59,921 nt of DNA, from assembly GCF_014212125.1 (NCBI RefSeq), contig NZ_JACJVP010000058.1, positions 1 to 59,921 of the forward strand, written 5' to 3'. How positions within the stretch are numbered: the first letter of the stretch is position 1; the number at the start of each line of letters is the position of its first letter. A program made the translations under genes and the position numbers. The DNA is from Cohnella nanjingensis (lineage in GTDB: Bacteria; Bacillota; Bacilli; Paenibacillales; Paenibacillaceae). The notes beneath the pieces were generated by a model. The model had not been told where the DNA came from. It ran no database searches and saw only the letters and a program-made list of their open reading frames with translations. Positions 33,570 through 41,600 of this stretch are shown here, piece by piece.

Positions 33570-33620
33570 AGAAATGGCGGTGCAGGGATAACCTCCCTAA
33601 CATCGCCATTTCTTCGTTTT
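33570..33620. terminator. Terminator-like hairpin between convergent genes
   Basis: AGAAATGGCG (33570-33579) pairs with CGCCATTTCT (33604-33613), with an inner AGGG / CCCT helix, and TCGTTTT follows on the plus strand. It may stop transcripts of either strand. Confidence 0.55.
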
Positions 33621-33699
33621 CACACGTTTATGGATGGATGAGAGCTGTCTGTCGCATGAACAGACTCGCTTTTGAGAGAACCCTCTCTTCATTCGGACG

Positions 33700-34644
33700 T
33701 TAGGCCAGGACGTCCACCTGGATCTCGCGCAGCAGCCGCTCGTGATCCGTCGGCCGCACCTCGCCGGCGGCGTCCGAGAGCGCATTGGCGCAGCCGGCTG
33801 CCGCGGCGTGGCGCAGGCTCCGCTCGACGGGCCAGCCGCGCACGTAGCCGTACGCGAAGCCGGCGACGAACGCATCGCCGCTGCCGACCGCGTTCACGGC
33901 TTCAAGCCGCGGGATGCGCACGCGGTACAGCTGCCCGCCCGCGCCGGCGACGGCGCCTTCGGCGCCCAGCGTCACCGCGACGTTCGGGATGCCTTGGTCC
34001 GCCAAGGCGGCAGCCGCCTGACGGAAGCCGTCCTCGCCGCCCGCCGCGCCCGCCATCCAGGGACGAATCTCGTCCTCGTTGGGCTTGATGAACGCGGGAC
34101 GCGCCTTCATGCCCTCCGCCAGCGCCGCGCCGCTCGTGTCGAGGAACACTTCCGCCCCCGCGTCGCGCGCGATGCCGATCAACTCGGCGTAGAAGTCCGC
34201 GGGGCACCCTCTCGGCAGGCTGCCGGAGAAGATCACCAGCGCCGCGCCGGACGCCGCGCCGCGAATCTTCTCCCGCATCGCTTCCAGATCCAGGGACCGG
34301 ATGTCCGGACCCGGCTCCAGCACCTCCGTGGAGGCGCCGTCACGGCCGTCGATGAAGTTCAGGCACAGACGGGATTCCCCTTCCGCCTCGACGAAATCCG
34401 GGACGATACCCGCTTCCCCAACCTTCTCCGCGATGAATCGGCCGTTGTAGCCGGCCGCGAAGCCCGTAGCCGTGACCGAAGCGTGGCCGAGATGCCGCAG
34501 CACCCGCGCCACGTTGATGCCTTTGCCCCCGGCGGCCGCCAGCACCCGCTCGCTCCGCATCACCGTGCCATGACGCCATTCCGGCAAGTAATACGTCTTG
34601 TCGATGGCCGCATTGAGGGTGACGGTCACGATCCGGGAAGTCAT
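33700..34644 (-). CDS. PfkB family kinase (1-phosphofructokinase / tagatose-6-phosphate kinase type)
   Basis: The 314-residue kinase carries PfkB signature 1 (AAGGKGINVARVLRHLG, about 37-53) and signature 2 with the catalytic base (NAVGSGDAFVAGFAYG). The MTSRIVTVTLNAAIDKTYYL start is typical of FruK/LacC/PfkB phosphosugar kinases. It is the last gene of the operon, and its ATG overlaps the aldolase stop (ATGA). With a KbaY/GatY-type aldolase before it and an AgaS-type protein at the front, tagatose 6-phosphate is the likely substrate, giving tagatose 1,6-bisphosphate. Fructose 1-phosphate is the alternative. Confidence 0.88.
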   Translation of the reverse strand: MTSRIVTVTLNAAIDKTYYLPEWRHGTVMRSERVLAAAGGKGINVARVLRHLGHASVTATGFAAGYNGRFIAEKVGEAGIVPDFVEAEGESRLCLNFIDGRDGASTEVLEPGPDIRSLDLEAMREKIRGAASGAALVIFSGSLPRGCPADFYAELIGIARDAGAEVFLDTSGAALAEGMKARPAFIKPNEDEIRPWMAGAAGGEDGFRQAAAALADQGIPNVAVTLGAEGAVAGAGGQLYRVRIPRLEAVNAVGSGDAFVAGFAYGYVRGWPVERSLRHAAAAGCANALSDAAGEVRPTDHERLLREIQVDVLA

Positions 34645-35510
34645 GGACGGCAGTCCTTCGCCCGGCCGATCGCGCCGCACAGGCGCATTTTCTCGATCGC
34701 CGCCGCCCGCAGGGCGTCCTTCGCCGGCACCATGTACTTGCGCGGATCGTTCTCGGCCGGATTCGCCGCGAACACGTCCTTGATCGCGTCGGAGAACACG
34801 ATCCGCAGCTCCGTCGCCACGTTCATCTTCGCCATCCCGAGCGAGACGGCCCGCTTCACTTGCGCTTCCGGAATGCCGGAGCCGCCGTGCAGGACGAGCG
34901 GCACCGCGACCTTCTCCGCGATGCGGCCGATTCGGTCGAAGTCGATGTTCGGCTCGCCCTTGTAGATGCCGTGCGCGGTGCCGATCGCCGGCGCCAGCGT
35001 ATGGACGCCGGTCAGCTCGACGAACCGCGCGCACTCGTCCGGATCGGCTAGCAGCGCATCGCGCTCGTCGACGACGATATCGTCCTCGACGCCGCCGACG
35101 CGGCCCAGCTCCGCCTCCACGTTGATGCCGACCGCGTTAGCCGCTTCTACCACTTTGCGGGTGAGCGCGACATTTTGGTCGAACGGGTCGTGGGACGCGT
35201 CGATCATGACGGACGTGTAACCGGCCCGAATGCACTGCATAATGACGTTGAAGTCGGTGCAGTGGTCCAGGTGCAGCGCGATCGGCACGCTCGAGCGGTT
35301 CGCCGCTACCGTGGCCGCCGCCGCGATATAGTCGGGGCCGAGGTGCTTGACCGTGCCGACCGTCGATTGAAGGATGAGCGGAGAGTTCGTCTCCTCGGCC
35401 GCTTCCACGACCGCTTGCAGCATTTCCAGCGTGTGCACGTTGAACGCGCCGACGCAGAATCCGCCTGCGCGCGCCGCTTCGAGCATGGATGTAGAAGATA
35501 CTAATGCCAT
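34641..35510 (-). CDS. Class II bisphosphate aldolase (KbaY/GatY/Fba type)
   Basis: The 289-residue zinc aldolase has the zinc-ligand blocks LHLDHCTDF, AIGTAHGIYKGEP and LVLHGGSGIP, the VMIDASHDPFDQN segment and the AELGRVGG loop. Length and pattern fit tagatose- or fructose-bisphosphate aldolases that yield dihydroxyacetone phosphate and glyceraldehyde 3-phosphate. It is preceded by a GGGAGG site and overlaps the downstream kinase. The operon context favours tagatose 1,6-bisphosphate, but sequence alone does not separate the two epimers. Confidence 0.9.
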   Translation of the reverse strand: MALVSSTSMLEAARAGGFCVGAFNVHTLEMLQAVVEAAEETNSPLILQSTVGTVKHLGPDYIAAAATVAANRSSVPIALHLDHCTDFNVIMQCIRAGYTSVMIDASHDPFDQNVALTRKVVEAANAVGINVEAELGRVGGVEDDIVVDERDALLADPDECARFVELTGVHTLAPAIGTAHGIYKGEPNIDFDRIGRIAEKVAVPLVLHGGSGIPEAQVKRAVSLGMAKMNVATELRIVFSDAIKDVFAANPAENDPRKYMVPAKDALRAAAIEKMRLCGAIGRAKDCRP

Positions 35511-35555
35511 ATGAATTCCTCCCGTTTCCTGATCCGCCTCTTGTCTAGCCGAACG

Positions 35556-36521
35556 CTACTTTTGCAGCTGTTTTGCTCTCGCCTGCATCGCGCTGCCGAC
35601 GACGCCCGCGTCGTCGCCGCGCTCCGCGACCTTAATCCGGAGATCCGGCCGGAAGTCCGGCAACAGACCGTCCATCAGCGCCTCGCGCAACGGACCGAGC
35701 AGCCGCTCGCCCGCGAGCGCGCCGCCGCCGCCGATAATGACGACCTCCGGGCTGGTCAGATGCACGGCCGGAATGAGTTCCCGCCCCGTCAGCGTCCCGG
35801 CCCGGCGCAAGATCTCGGTCGCCAGCGCATCGCCGGCGTCCATCGCCCGGGACAAGTCCGCCGCCGCCAGATTCGCGAGCTGGTCGCCGGGGAACCATTC
35901 CTTCAATACCGTCTCGCGGCCCGCGGCGATCGCACGTTTCGCTTCGCGCACCATGCCCGAAGCGGAAGCGACCGTCTCCAGGCACCCGGTGAGTCCGCAT
36001 CCGCAAGGCACGTCGATGCCGGCAACGGGACCGTGGCCAAGTTCGCCGGCCATGCTCTTGAAGCCGTAAAGCAGCCGGCCATCCTGCACGATCGCCGCGG
36101 CGATGCCGGTGCCGATCGTGAGGCCCAGGACGTTGGCGCTGCCGCGGCCCGCGCCGAAAGCGGCTTCGCCGTAGATGTACATGCGGACGTCGTTGTCGAT
36201 GTGCACGGGCACGCCGAGCCGCCGCTCCAGCTCCCGGGCCACCGGAACGTCCCGCCATTCGAGATTCGTCGAATTGCGCGAGATGCCGGCATCCGGGTCT
36301 ACCAGCCCGGGGATGCCGACGCCGACGCCCGCCGGCACGGAATCGCCGCCGAGGCGGCCGGCCACCTCGCGGACCATGTCGGCGATCCGGTCCAGCACCG
36401 CCGCCGAGCCCTCCCGGGCTCCGGTCGGCCGCTTCAAGGCATGCAGCACGACGCCGTCTTCGTTCACCGCGCCGCACACGATATTGGTGCCGCCGACGTC
36501 GACGCCCATCCATACGCTCAT
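35556..36521 (-). CDS. ROK family sugar kinase
   Basis: The 321-residue protein starts with the phosphate-binding GVDVGGTNIVCGAV and has the catalytic DND motif (HIDNDVRMY) and the ROK zinc site (GHGPVAGIDVPCGCGLTGCLE). It has no N-terminal HTH, so it is a kinase and not a NagC-type repressor. In this operon it could phosphorylate an unphosphorylated galactosamine or N-acetylgalactosamine for AgaS, the role of AgaK in other bacteria. A glucose or fructose substrate is possible. The ATG follows AAGGAGG. Confidence 0.88.
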   Translation of the reverse strand: MSVWMGVDVGGTNIVCGAVNEDGVVLHALKRPTGAREGSAAVLDRIADMVREVAGRLGGDSVPAGVGVGIPGLVDPDAGISRNSTNLEWRDVPVARELERRLGVPVHIDNDVRMYIYGEAAFGAGRGSANVLGLTIGTGIAAAIVQDGRLLYGFKSMAGELGHGPVAGIDVPCGCGLTGCLETVASASGMVREAKRAIAAGRETVLKEWFPGDQLANLAAADLSRAMDAGDALATEILRRAGTLTGRELIPAVHLTSPEVVIIGGGGALAGERLLGPLREALMDGLLPDFRPDLRIKVAERGDDAGVVGSAMQARAKQLQK

Positions 36522-36603
36522 ATCCGTTCCTCCTTCATAGATCGAAGCTTAATCCTTCCGAAGCGCGATCGACGCTAGATCCGGCGCGGCTCCCAGCCAC
36601 CGC

Positions 36604-37419
36604 TCATGTCCGGTCGCCGTCCTCCGGCGCCGCGTCGGACCGCGCGACGTGCATCGCGACGCCCGCGTCCCGGAGCGCCTGCGCAATATGCGGCTGCGGC
36701 TCCCGGTCGCTGATGCAGGCGTGCAGCTTGGCCAGCGGGGCAACGGCAAACAGGGACGAGCGTCCGGCCTTCGTGCGGTCGAACACGGCCACCGTCTTGT
36801 CGGCCCGCTCCATCAGCAGCGCGGCGATGTTCGCCTCCAGCTCGGAGTACGTGCTGACCCCCTGATCGGTCAGCCCGTCGATCCCCATGAACATCGTATG
36901 AATGTTGATCGCCTTCACCGTCTGCTCCGCCAGCGGACCGCACAGCTCGAAGCTCTTGTTGCGCAGCACGCCGCCCGTCAGGACGACCTGCAGCTCCTCG
37001 TTGTCCGACAACTCCATCGCGATGTTGACCGCATTGGTCACGACGGTGATGCGGCGCCTGCGCTTCAGCGCCCGCGCGATCAGGAACGTGGTGGTGCCGC
37101 CCGTGAGCCCGATGACGTCGCCTTCCTGGACCAGGTCCGCGGCCGCTTGCGCGATCGCTTCCTTCTCCCGGTACAGCGCCTGCTGCTTCTCCCGGAAAGG
37201 AACCTCGCGCAGGTTCGGCTGGGGACCCGCGTACATGGCGCCGCCGCCCATCGTCCGAATGATCGCGCCGCTCTGCTCGAGCTCTTCCAGATCGCGCCGC
37301 GCGGTCGCTTCCGAACAGTCGAACGTACTCACGAGCTCCTGCAGCGTGATGCTGCCGTTCGCCTCCAGGTACGCGAGCAGCCGTTCCTGCCGCTCCGCCT
37401 TCAATCCGATGCGTGCCAT
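36604..37419 (-). CDS. DeoR family transcriptional repressor
   Basis: The 271-residue protein has an N-terminal winged helix (RQERLLAYLEANGSITLQEL followed by SEATARRDLEELEQSGAIIR) and the C-terminal phosphosugar sensor (GLTGGTTTFLIARAL, TNAVNIAMEL, LTGGVLRNKS). DeoR proteins of this type (AgaR, LacR, FruR) are released from DNA by a pathway sugar phosphate. It is the second gene of the operon. The perfect 15-bp inverted repeat over the operon's -35 box is the likely operator. The ATG follows a GGAGGAG site. Confidence 0.92.
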   Translation of the reverse strand: MARIGLKAERQERLLAYLEANGSITLQELVSTFDCSEATARRDLEELEQSGAIIRTMGGGAMYAGPQPNLREVPFREKQQALYREKEAIAQAAADLVQEGDVIGLTGGTTTFLIARALKRRRRITVVTNAVNIAMELSDNEELQVVLTGGVLRNKSFELCGPLAEQTVKAINIHTMFMGIDGLTDQGVSTYSELEANIAALLMERADKTVAVFDRTKAGRSSLFAVAPLAKLHACISDREPQPHIAQALRDAGVAMHVARSDAAPEDGDRT

Positions 37420-37443
37420 CGGTCTCCTCCTATCGCCTTGCGA

Positions 37444-38493
37444 CTAGATAATGACGACCTGCGTCAAATTCCGGGGATGGTCGGGGTCGACGCCCTTGGC
37501 CATCGCCGAACGGAAGCCCAAATATTGCAGCGCCGGCAAATACAAAGTCGCCCGGGCTTCGTCGCTCAAATCTTCGCCGCCGGTCTCGAACACCGCGTCC
37601 GCGAACGCCGTATCTTCGCCCGCCTTGGCCGTGACGAGCAGGACGAACGCGCCGTACGCCTTCATCTCTTCGGCGACCTTCAGCTCATAGGAGCGCGCCG
37701 TCTCGGAGACGAGCACTGCGACGAGCGTGCCGGGCTCTACGATCGACTTCGGCCCGTGCCGGAACTCCAGCGTGCCGTAACTCTCCGTCCAGACGTAGGC
37801 CATCTCCTTCAGCTTCAGGCAGACCTCCTGCGCCAGACCGAAGTAGCTGCCCATGCCGAGATAGATCGTCTTCGCGAACTGGCGTTCCGCGATCAGCCCT
37901 TCCGCGAACGCGTCCGCGCGCTTCACGACGTCGCCGGTCAGCGCCATCGCCGCAGCCAATTCGTCCAGCTTCGCCGGGCCCGCGACCGTCGCGATCGCCG
38001 CCTGCATCATAAACGTCATGCTGCTGAACGACTTCGTCATGACGGTGCTCCGCTCCTTGCCGAGCGGCGAGACGAGACATGCCGCGCGCTGGGCGAGGCC
38101 GCTGTCCTCATAGCACGTAATGCCGCAGACCGTCCAATTCGGGACGTCCTTCACGGAATCGAGCGCCAGCAGCACCTCGGTCGACTCGCCCGAACGGGAG
38201 ACGCCGACGAGCAGCGTCTTGCGGCCGCGCGCCACCGCTTGGTCCCGGAACAGGAAGATCTCCGAAGACGGATGCGCGACCGCGCTGCGGCCCAGCCAGA
38301 CGCGGAACGTCGCCGCCATCGTTTGCGCTTGATAATAGGATGACCCCGAGCCGATGAAGACGACTTCGTCGTACGACGTATCGGCGAGATACTTGGCGAT
38401 CCAATCCTGCTGATGCTTCAATTGTTCCCATGCGGCCGCGATCGCTTCGGCCTGCCCGCCGATCTCGGGATAGGTCAAGATGCCTCGGTTCAT
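37444..38493 (-). CDS. agaS: SIS domain sugar-phosphate isomerase/deaminase, AgaS-like
   Basis: The 349-residue protein has two SIS domains: the first with VFIGSGSSYYQAQTM and VGVSRSGESTEVL, the second with TIYLGMGSYFGLAQEVCLKL and a TESYGTLEFRHGPKS block that provides catalytic residues. The pattern fits AgaS and GlmS-like proteins that convert galactosamine 6-phosphate to tagatose 6-phosphate. The ATG at 38493 is 6-7 bases from GGAGTGG, and a TTG five codons upstream is less likely. It is the first gene of the operon and directly follows the promoter at 38535-38563. Confidence 0.85.
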   Translation of the reverse strand: MNRGILTYPEIGGQAEAIAAAWEQLKHQQDWIAKYLADTSYDEVVFIGSGSSYYQAQTMAATFRVWLGRSAVAHPSSEIFLFRDQAVARGRKTLLVGVSRSGESTEVLLALDSVKDVPNWTVCGITCYEDSGLAQRAACLVSPLGKERSTVMTKSFSSMTFMMQAAIATVAGPAKLDELAAAMALTGDVVKRADAFAEGLIAERQFAKTIYLGMGSYFGLAQEVCLKLKEMAYVWTESYGTLEFRHGPKSIVEPGTLVAVLVSETARSYELKVAEEMKAYGAFVLLVTAKAGEDTAFADAVFETGGEDLSDEARATLYLPALQYLGFRSAMAKGVDPDHPRNLTQVVII

Positions 38494-38534
38494 GTTCAAC
38501 CACTCCAATCGCTTCTTTTTTCCTGCTGAATGAA

Positions 38535-38563
38535 ATTATATCGCTAAATAATGAAAATTTCAA
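38535..38563 (-). promoter_or_regulatory. Promoter of the agaS operon
   Basis: On the minus strand TTGAAA (38558-38563) and TATAAT (38535-38540) are 17 bases apart, a near-consensus sigma-A promoter about 45 bp upstream of the agaS start. The -35 hexamer lies within the inverted repeat at 38553-38587. Confidence 0.88.
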
Positions 38564-38587
38564 TCATTTATTATGATTGAAATTTTC
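38553..38587. promoter_or_regulatory. Probable DeoR operator, perfect 15-bp inverted repeat
   Basis: GAAAATTTCAATCAT (38553-38567) and ATGATTGAAATTTTC (38573-38587) are exactly complementary with a 5-bp centre. It overlaps the -35 box of the agaS operon, an ideal place for repression. The adjacent DeoR protein is the obvious ligand, which is inferred. Confidence 0.82.
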
Positions 38588-38780
38588 TAAATGAGATTGG
38601 CATCGACAGAATCGAAAATAAGCCGTTCGATCCGCTTCCGGCTTCCAGCCTTCAGCTTCAAGAACGGCCCCTCGGCGCGCGGAACAGACAAGATCGTACA
38701 ACCCTCGCCGCACGCTTTGACAAACATTGCATGCTTCTATTGATACGATGGGAGAAAAGGAAACGGGCGGTGAAACGAAG

Positions 38781-39440
38781 ATGCATATGATCCAGATCGA
38801 GCTCCACCGGGACAAGTATCTGACGTTTATAACCGACAACGAGAAGCTGGTCGCATGGCTCCGCCGCAAGGAATTCGTGCTGCGGCAGCCGGCGGGGCCC
38901 TCCTTCAGCGCGGTCATGATCGACTCGGATGAAGCAGGCTACCGCACGGCCGTCGCGATCGAGCCCTGGCTCGAGCAGATCGCGGAGGAGGGGCAGCTCG
39001 GCCCCTTCATCGTCTCCTGTCACAAGTCGTCCGGCGGGCGGGTTCAAGATCTCGTCGTCTACGCCAACGGCAAGTACGACCGGGAGACGATCGACCGGCT
39101 GAACGAATGCGTGCGCCAATCGGCAGGCAGTCCCCCGGGCGTCTCCTTCGTCATGGGCCGGGTCCGGACGCTCCTGGACATGGATCCGGTCCAGACCAAG
39201 GACGACGACCTGTACGAGGAAGCGGCCGCGCTCATCCTGGAAACGCGGAGAGCGTCCGTGTCGCTCCTGCAGCGGCGTCTGCGGATCGGACACGCCCGCG
39301 CTTCCCGGCTGATGACGCTGCTCGAGGAGCGCGGCGTCGTCGGTCCCTACGCGAAGACGAAGCCGCGTTCGGTACTGGTGGCCGTCGGCGCCTCCGGCTC
39401 GCCCGCTTCGCGGGACGTCCTGGACGAAGCGCTCTCCTGA
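38781..39440 (+). CDS. Orphan FtsK/SpoIIIE gamma-domain protein
   Basis: The 219-residue protein ends with a winged-helix domain (about 140-205) nearly identical in pattern to the gamma domain of FtsK and SpoIIIE: DDLYEEAAALILETRRASVS, LLQRRLRIGHARASRLM and GVVGPYAKTKPRSVL. That domain normally reads polar DNA sequences (KOPS or SRS) and activates the translocase motor. No Walker motifs or membrane helices are present. The N-terminal 130 residues are alpha/beta and not recognised. I prefer the ATG at 38781 behind GGCGGTG, although earlier TTG or ATG starts exist. A TTGACA box lies at 38717-38722. Confidence 0.82.
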   Translation: MHMIQIELHRDKYLTFITDNEKLVAWLRRKEFVLRQPAGPSFSAVMIDSDEAGYRTAVAIEPWLEQIAEEGQLGPFIVSCHKSSGGRVQDLVVYANGKYDRETIDRLNECVRQSAGSPPGVSFVMGRVRTLLDMDPVQTKDDDLYEEAAALILETRRASVSLLQRRLRIGHARASRLMTLLEERGVVGPYAKTKPRSVLVAVGASGSPASRDVLDEALS

Positions 39441-39474
39441 CGCGCGGCGGTCATCAACCACGCAGCCGGATAAG

Positions 39475-40701
39475 TCAGACCAGCCGGCCGCGCCGGCTTA
39501 GGTAGCGGTACAGCGCGAAGCCCGCGAACGCGCAGCAGAGCGCAGAGCCGCCGATGAGCCAGAACCCGGCGCGAAGCCCGAACCATTCGGATACGCCGCC
39601 GATGACGAAGTTGCTGGCCACGCCGGCCAGGCCGACCATGATGACGGTGAAGGTGATCGCCGTATCGCTGCCCCGCGGGTACAGCTTGGCGAGCAGCGCC
39701 ATCGCCGTCGGATAGATCGGCGCGATGCCGAAGCCGGAGAGGGCGAACAAGGCCGCCGCCGGCTCGCCGATCGCGACGGACAAGAGCGTGCAGACGGCGG
39801 ATGCCGCGGCGAAGAGGATCATCGACTTGACGAAGCCGAACTTGTCCGCGACCGGACCGAGCACCAGCCGCGCGACCGTGAAGCAGAGGAAGAAGGCGGA
39901 GAGCATGCCGGCGGCGTCCGTCCGGTCCCAGCGGTAGCTCTTCTCGAGGAAGTTCACGAGCCAGCTGCCGACCGCAAGTTCCGCCACCACGCCGAACGAG
40001 AGCAGCACGATGACGAACCAGGCGATCGGATCGCGGATGTAGTCCCGCCAGGCGAGCGGCGCCTCGTGCGACTCGCCGTCCCGGCGCGGGAACCGCGCGA
40101 GCAGCGTCGGGACGAGCGGCAGCGCGCACAGGGACAGCAGCGCGGCGAACATGCCGCGCCAGCCGAGCTCCGCGCCGCCCGCGTAGCTTGCGCCCATCAG
40201 TCCCGTCGCCGCGAGCGGCGCCGCCGTCGAGCTGAGGCCGTAGAAGAAATGGGATAAGTTCATCATGGTGCCGGTGTATTTGGTGAAGATGCGGGCGCTG
40301 AGCAGCGCGAGCACGATCTCCAGCAGGCCGTTCCACAGATTCAGAAAAAAGTAACCGAAAGCAAACGCGTAGAACTGTCCTGCCGCTCCGATCAGCCAGC
40401 CGGACGCGGCCATGCAGGCGAACGCCGCCGCGCAAGCCGCCTTGATGCCGTAACGGCGGACGAACAAGCCCGCGAACGTGCAGGCGATCAGGAACCCGAT
40501 CGAATTCAGCGACAGCGCGAGACCCATCCTCGTCTCGCCGACGCCGAATTCCGACTGGATCGCGGGCAGCGCCGGACCTTTGAGGTTCTCGGAGATGCCG
40601 AAGACGAGGTATCCGGCGAAGACGACCAGCATGAGCATGACGAAGTTGCCCCGGCCCGTCTCCGGCCTCGTCTTCTGAAGCATGTTTTGCATAGGATTCA
40701 A
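39475..40701 (-). CDS. Major facilitator superfamily transporter
   Basis: The 408-residue membrane protein shows about 12 hydrophobic helices. Between helices 2 and 3 is the MFS motif A-like AGLFVRRYGIKAACA, and a second version (GPVADKFGFVKSMI) follows the central loop. The layout resembles the FucP/GalP-like sugar-symporter branch or FHS-type families, but the substrate is unknown. The TTG start at 40701 overlaps the hydrolase stop by four bases (TTGA) and has AAAGGATG upstream. This makes the two genes one translational unit. Confidence 0.85.
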   Translation of the reverse strand: MNPMQNMLQKTRPETGRGNFVMLMLVVFAGYLVFGISENLKGPALPAIQSEFGVGETRMGLALSLNSIGFLIACTFAGLFVRRYGIKAACAAAFACMAASGWLIGAAGQFYAFAFGYFFLNLWNGLLEIVLALLSARIFTKYTGTMMNLSHFFYGLSSTAAPLAATGLMGASYAGGAELGWRGMFAALLSLCALPLVPTLLARFPRRDGESHEAPLAWRDYIRDPIAWFVIVLLSFGVVAELAVGSWLVNFLEKSYRWDRTDAAGMLSAFFLCFTVARLVLGPVADKFGFVKSMILFAAASAVCTLLSVAIGEPAAALFALSGFGIAPIYPTAMALLAKLYPRGSDTAITFTVIMVGLAGVASNFVIGGVSEWFGLRAGFWLIGGSALCCAFAGFALYRYLSRRGRLV

Positions 40702-41600
40702 GAATTCAACATCCTTTCTGCGAGCCATGGCCATACCGCCGCGAGCGTCATTTCCAGATTCGATTGTCCCGCGTCGTTCACGAACGGCGCGCTGCGGCGA
40801 AAATAGTCGGCGTGGCCGCCCAGAATCGGCACGCCGCGCACGGCCGCGGGCGCATACTTGTCCGCCTGCCACGCGGGGACCCGAAAGGCGCCGGCCGCGC
40901 GCCAGCCGCCGAAGCTGCCGATCCGGCAGATCGGATCGGCCGGCTTCCTCACGCCCTCTCGCGCTCCTTCATGCTCACGCACCGGCTCTCCCGGCGTCTC
41001 ACGCTCATGCACAGGCACTCCCGCTCCTTCGCGCTTCAGCCCTTCCACGCCTACACGCTCCCGCACCGGCTCTCCCGCGCCCTCCTGCTCGCGCTCCGTC
41101 ACCGGCGCCCCAGCGCCCGCATCTCGGCGCAACCTCTTGCCCGCCGCGTACAGATACAGCACCGAGCCGCGGAGCGCCTCCGGGATGCGGCAGCGCGGCG
41201 ATCCGATCATCACCGCCGCGTCCGGCTCGCCGCCATCCCTCGCCAGCCGCAGCTGCGCCGCGTGCACGGCCGCCACCCCGCCGCCGCTGTGGCCGATCAG
41301 GATCGTCCGTCCGGCAGGCGCAGGGGTCTCCATCGCTTCGAGCGCGCGGCGTCCGCCGATCGACCGCTCGTAACGCCCGAAGCGCAGCTGCAGGTCGTGC
41401 CGCATCTCCCGCAGTTGGGCGACCGCGCTGCGCGACCAGTCCCCATAGGGAAACAGCAGCTCCGAGTGGACGGTGCATCCCGCGTCCGCGAGCTTGGCGG
41501 CGAGCGCCTCGCGCAGCCCTTCCATGAAGTGGGGTGCCGTCTTCACCCCGGCCAGCAGATATAATCTAACGGGACGGTCCCTGCGCATATCGCTCTGCAT
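40698..41600 (-). CDS. Alpha/beta hydrolase with a repeat-rich insertion
   Basis: The 300-residue protein has the nucleophile elbow GHSGGG (103-108) in an alpha/beta hydrolase core (VRLYLLAGVKTAPHFMEGL at the start and GHADYFRRSAPF with the catalytic His near the end). Residues about 161-218 form a low-complexity insertion with repeated GEPVRE/GVPVHE units that looks disordered. The substrate is unknown. The ATG follows AAAGGAT, and the first 35 bases overlap the M48 gene. It belongs to an operon M48 protease, hydrolase, MFS transporter. Confidence 0.8.
   Translation of the reverse strand: MQSDMRRDRPVRLYLLAGVKTAPHFMEGLREALAAKLADAGCTVHSELLFPYGDWSRSAVAQLREMRHDLQLRFGRYERSIGGRRALEAMETPAPAGRTILIGHSGGGVAAVHAAQLRLARDGGEPDAAVMIGSPRCRIPEALRGSVLYLYAAGKRLRRDAGAGAPVTEREQEGAGEPVRERVGVEGLKREGAGVPVHERETPGEPVREHEGAREGVRKPADPICRIGSFGGWRAAGAFRVPAWQADKYAPAAVRGVPILGGHADYFRRSAPFVNDAGQSNLEMTLAAVWPWLAERMLNS

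Larger units (their letters stand above)
32966..33699. other. Convergent intergenic region carrying hairpin cluster C
   Basis: It separates the convergent luciferase-like and PfkB genes. It has a hairpin at 33010-33042 (CTAAGGTCG-type arms), the repeat cluster at 33248-33427, and a terminator-like hairpin at 33570-33620. A 96-codon minus-strand frame across the repeats has no ribosome-binding site or recognisable domain, and I do not call it. Confidence 0.65.

Noticed and set aside
33319..33609. 96-codon minus-strand gene across cluster C
   Set aside because: It overlaps the hairpin repeats, has no ribosome-binding site and no recognised sequence.
35556..36521. NagC-type ROK repressor
   Set aside because: There is no N-terminal helix-turn-helix. 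The protein starts directly with the phosphate-binding motif, so it is a kinase.
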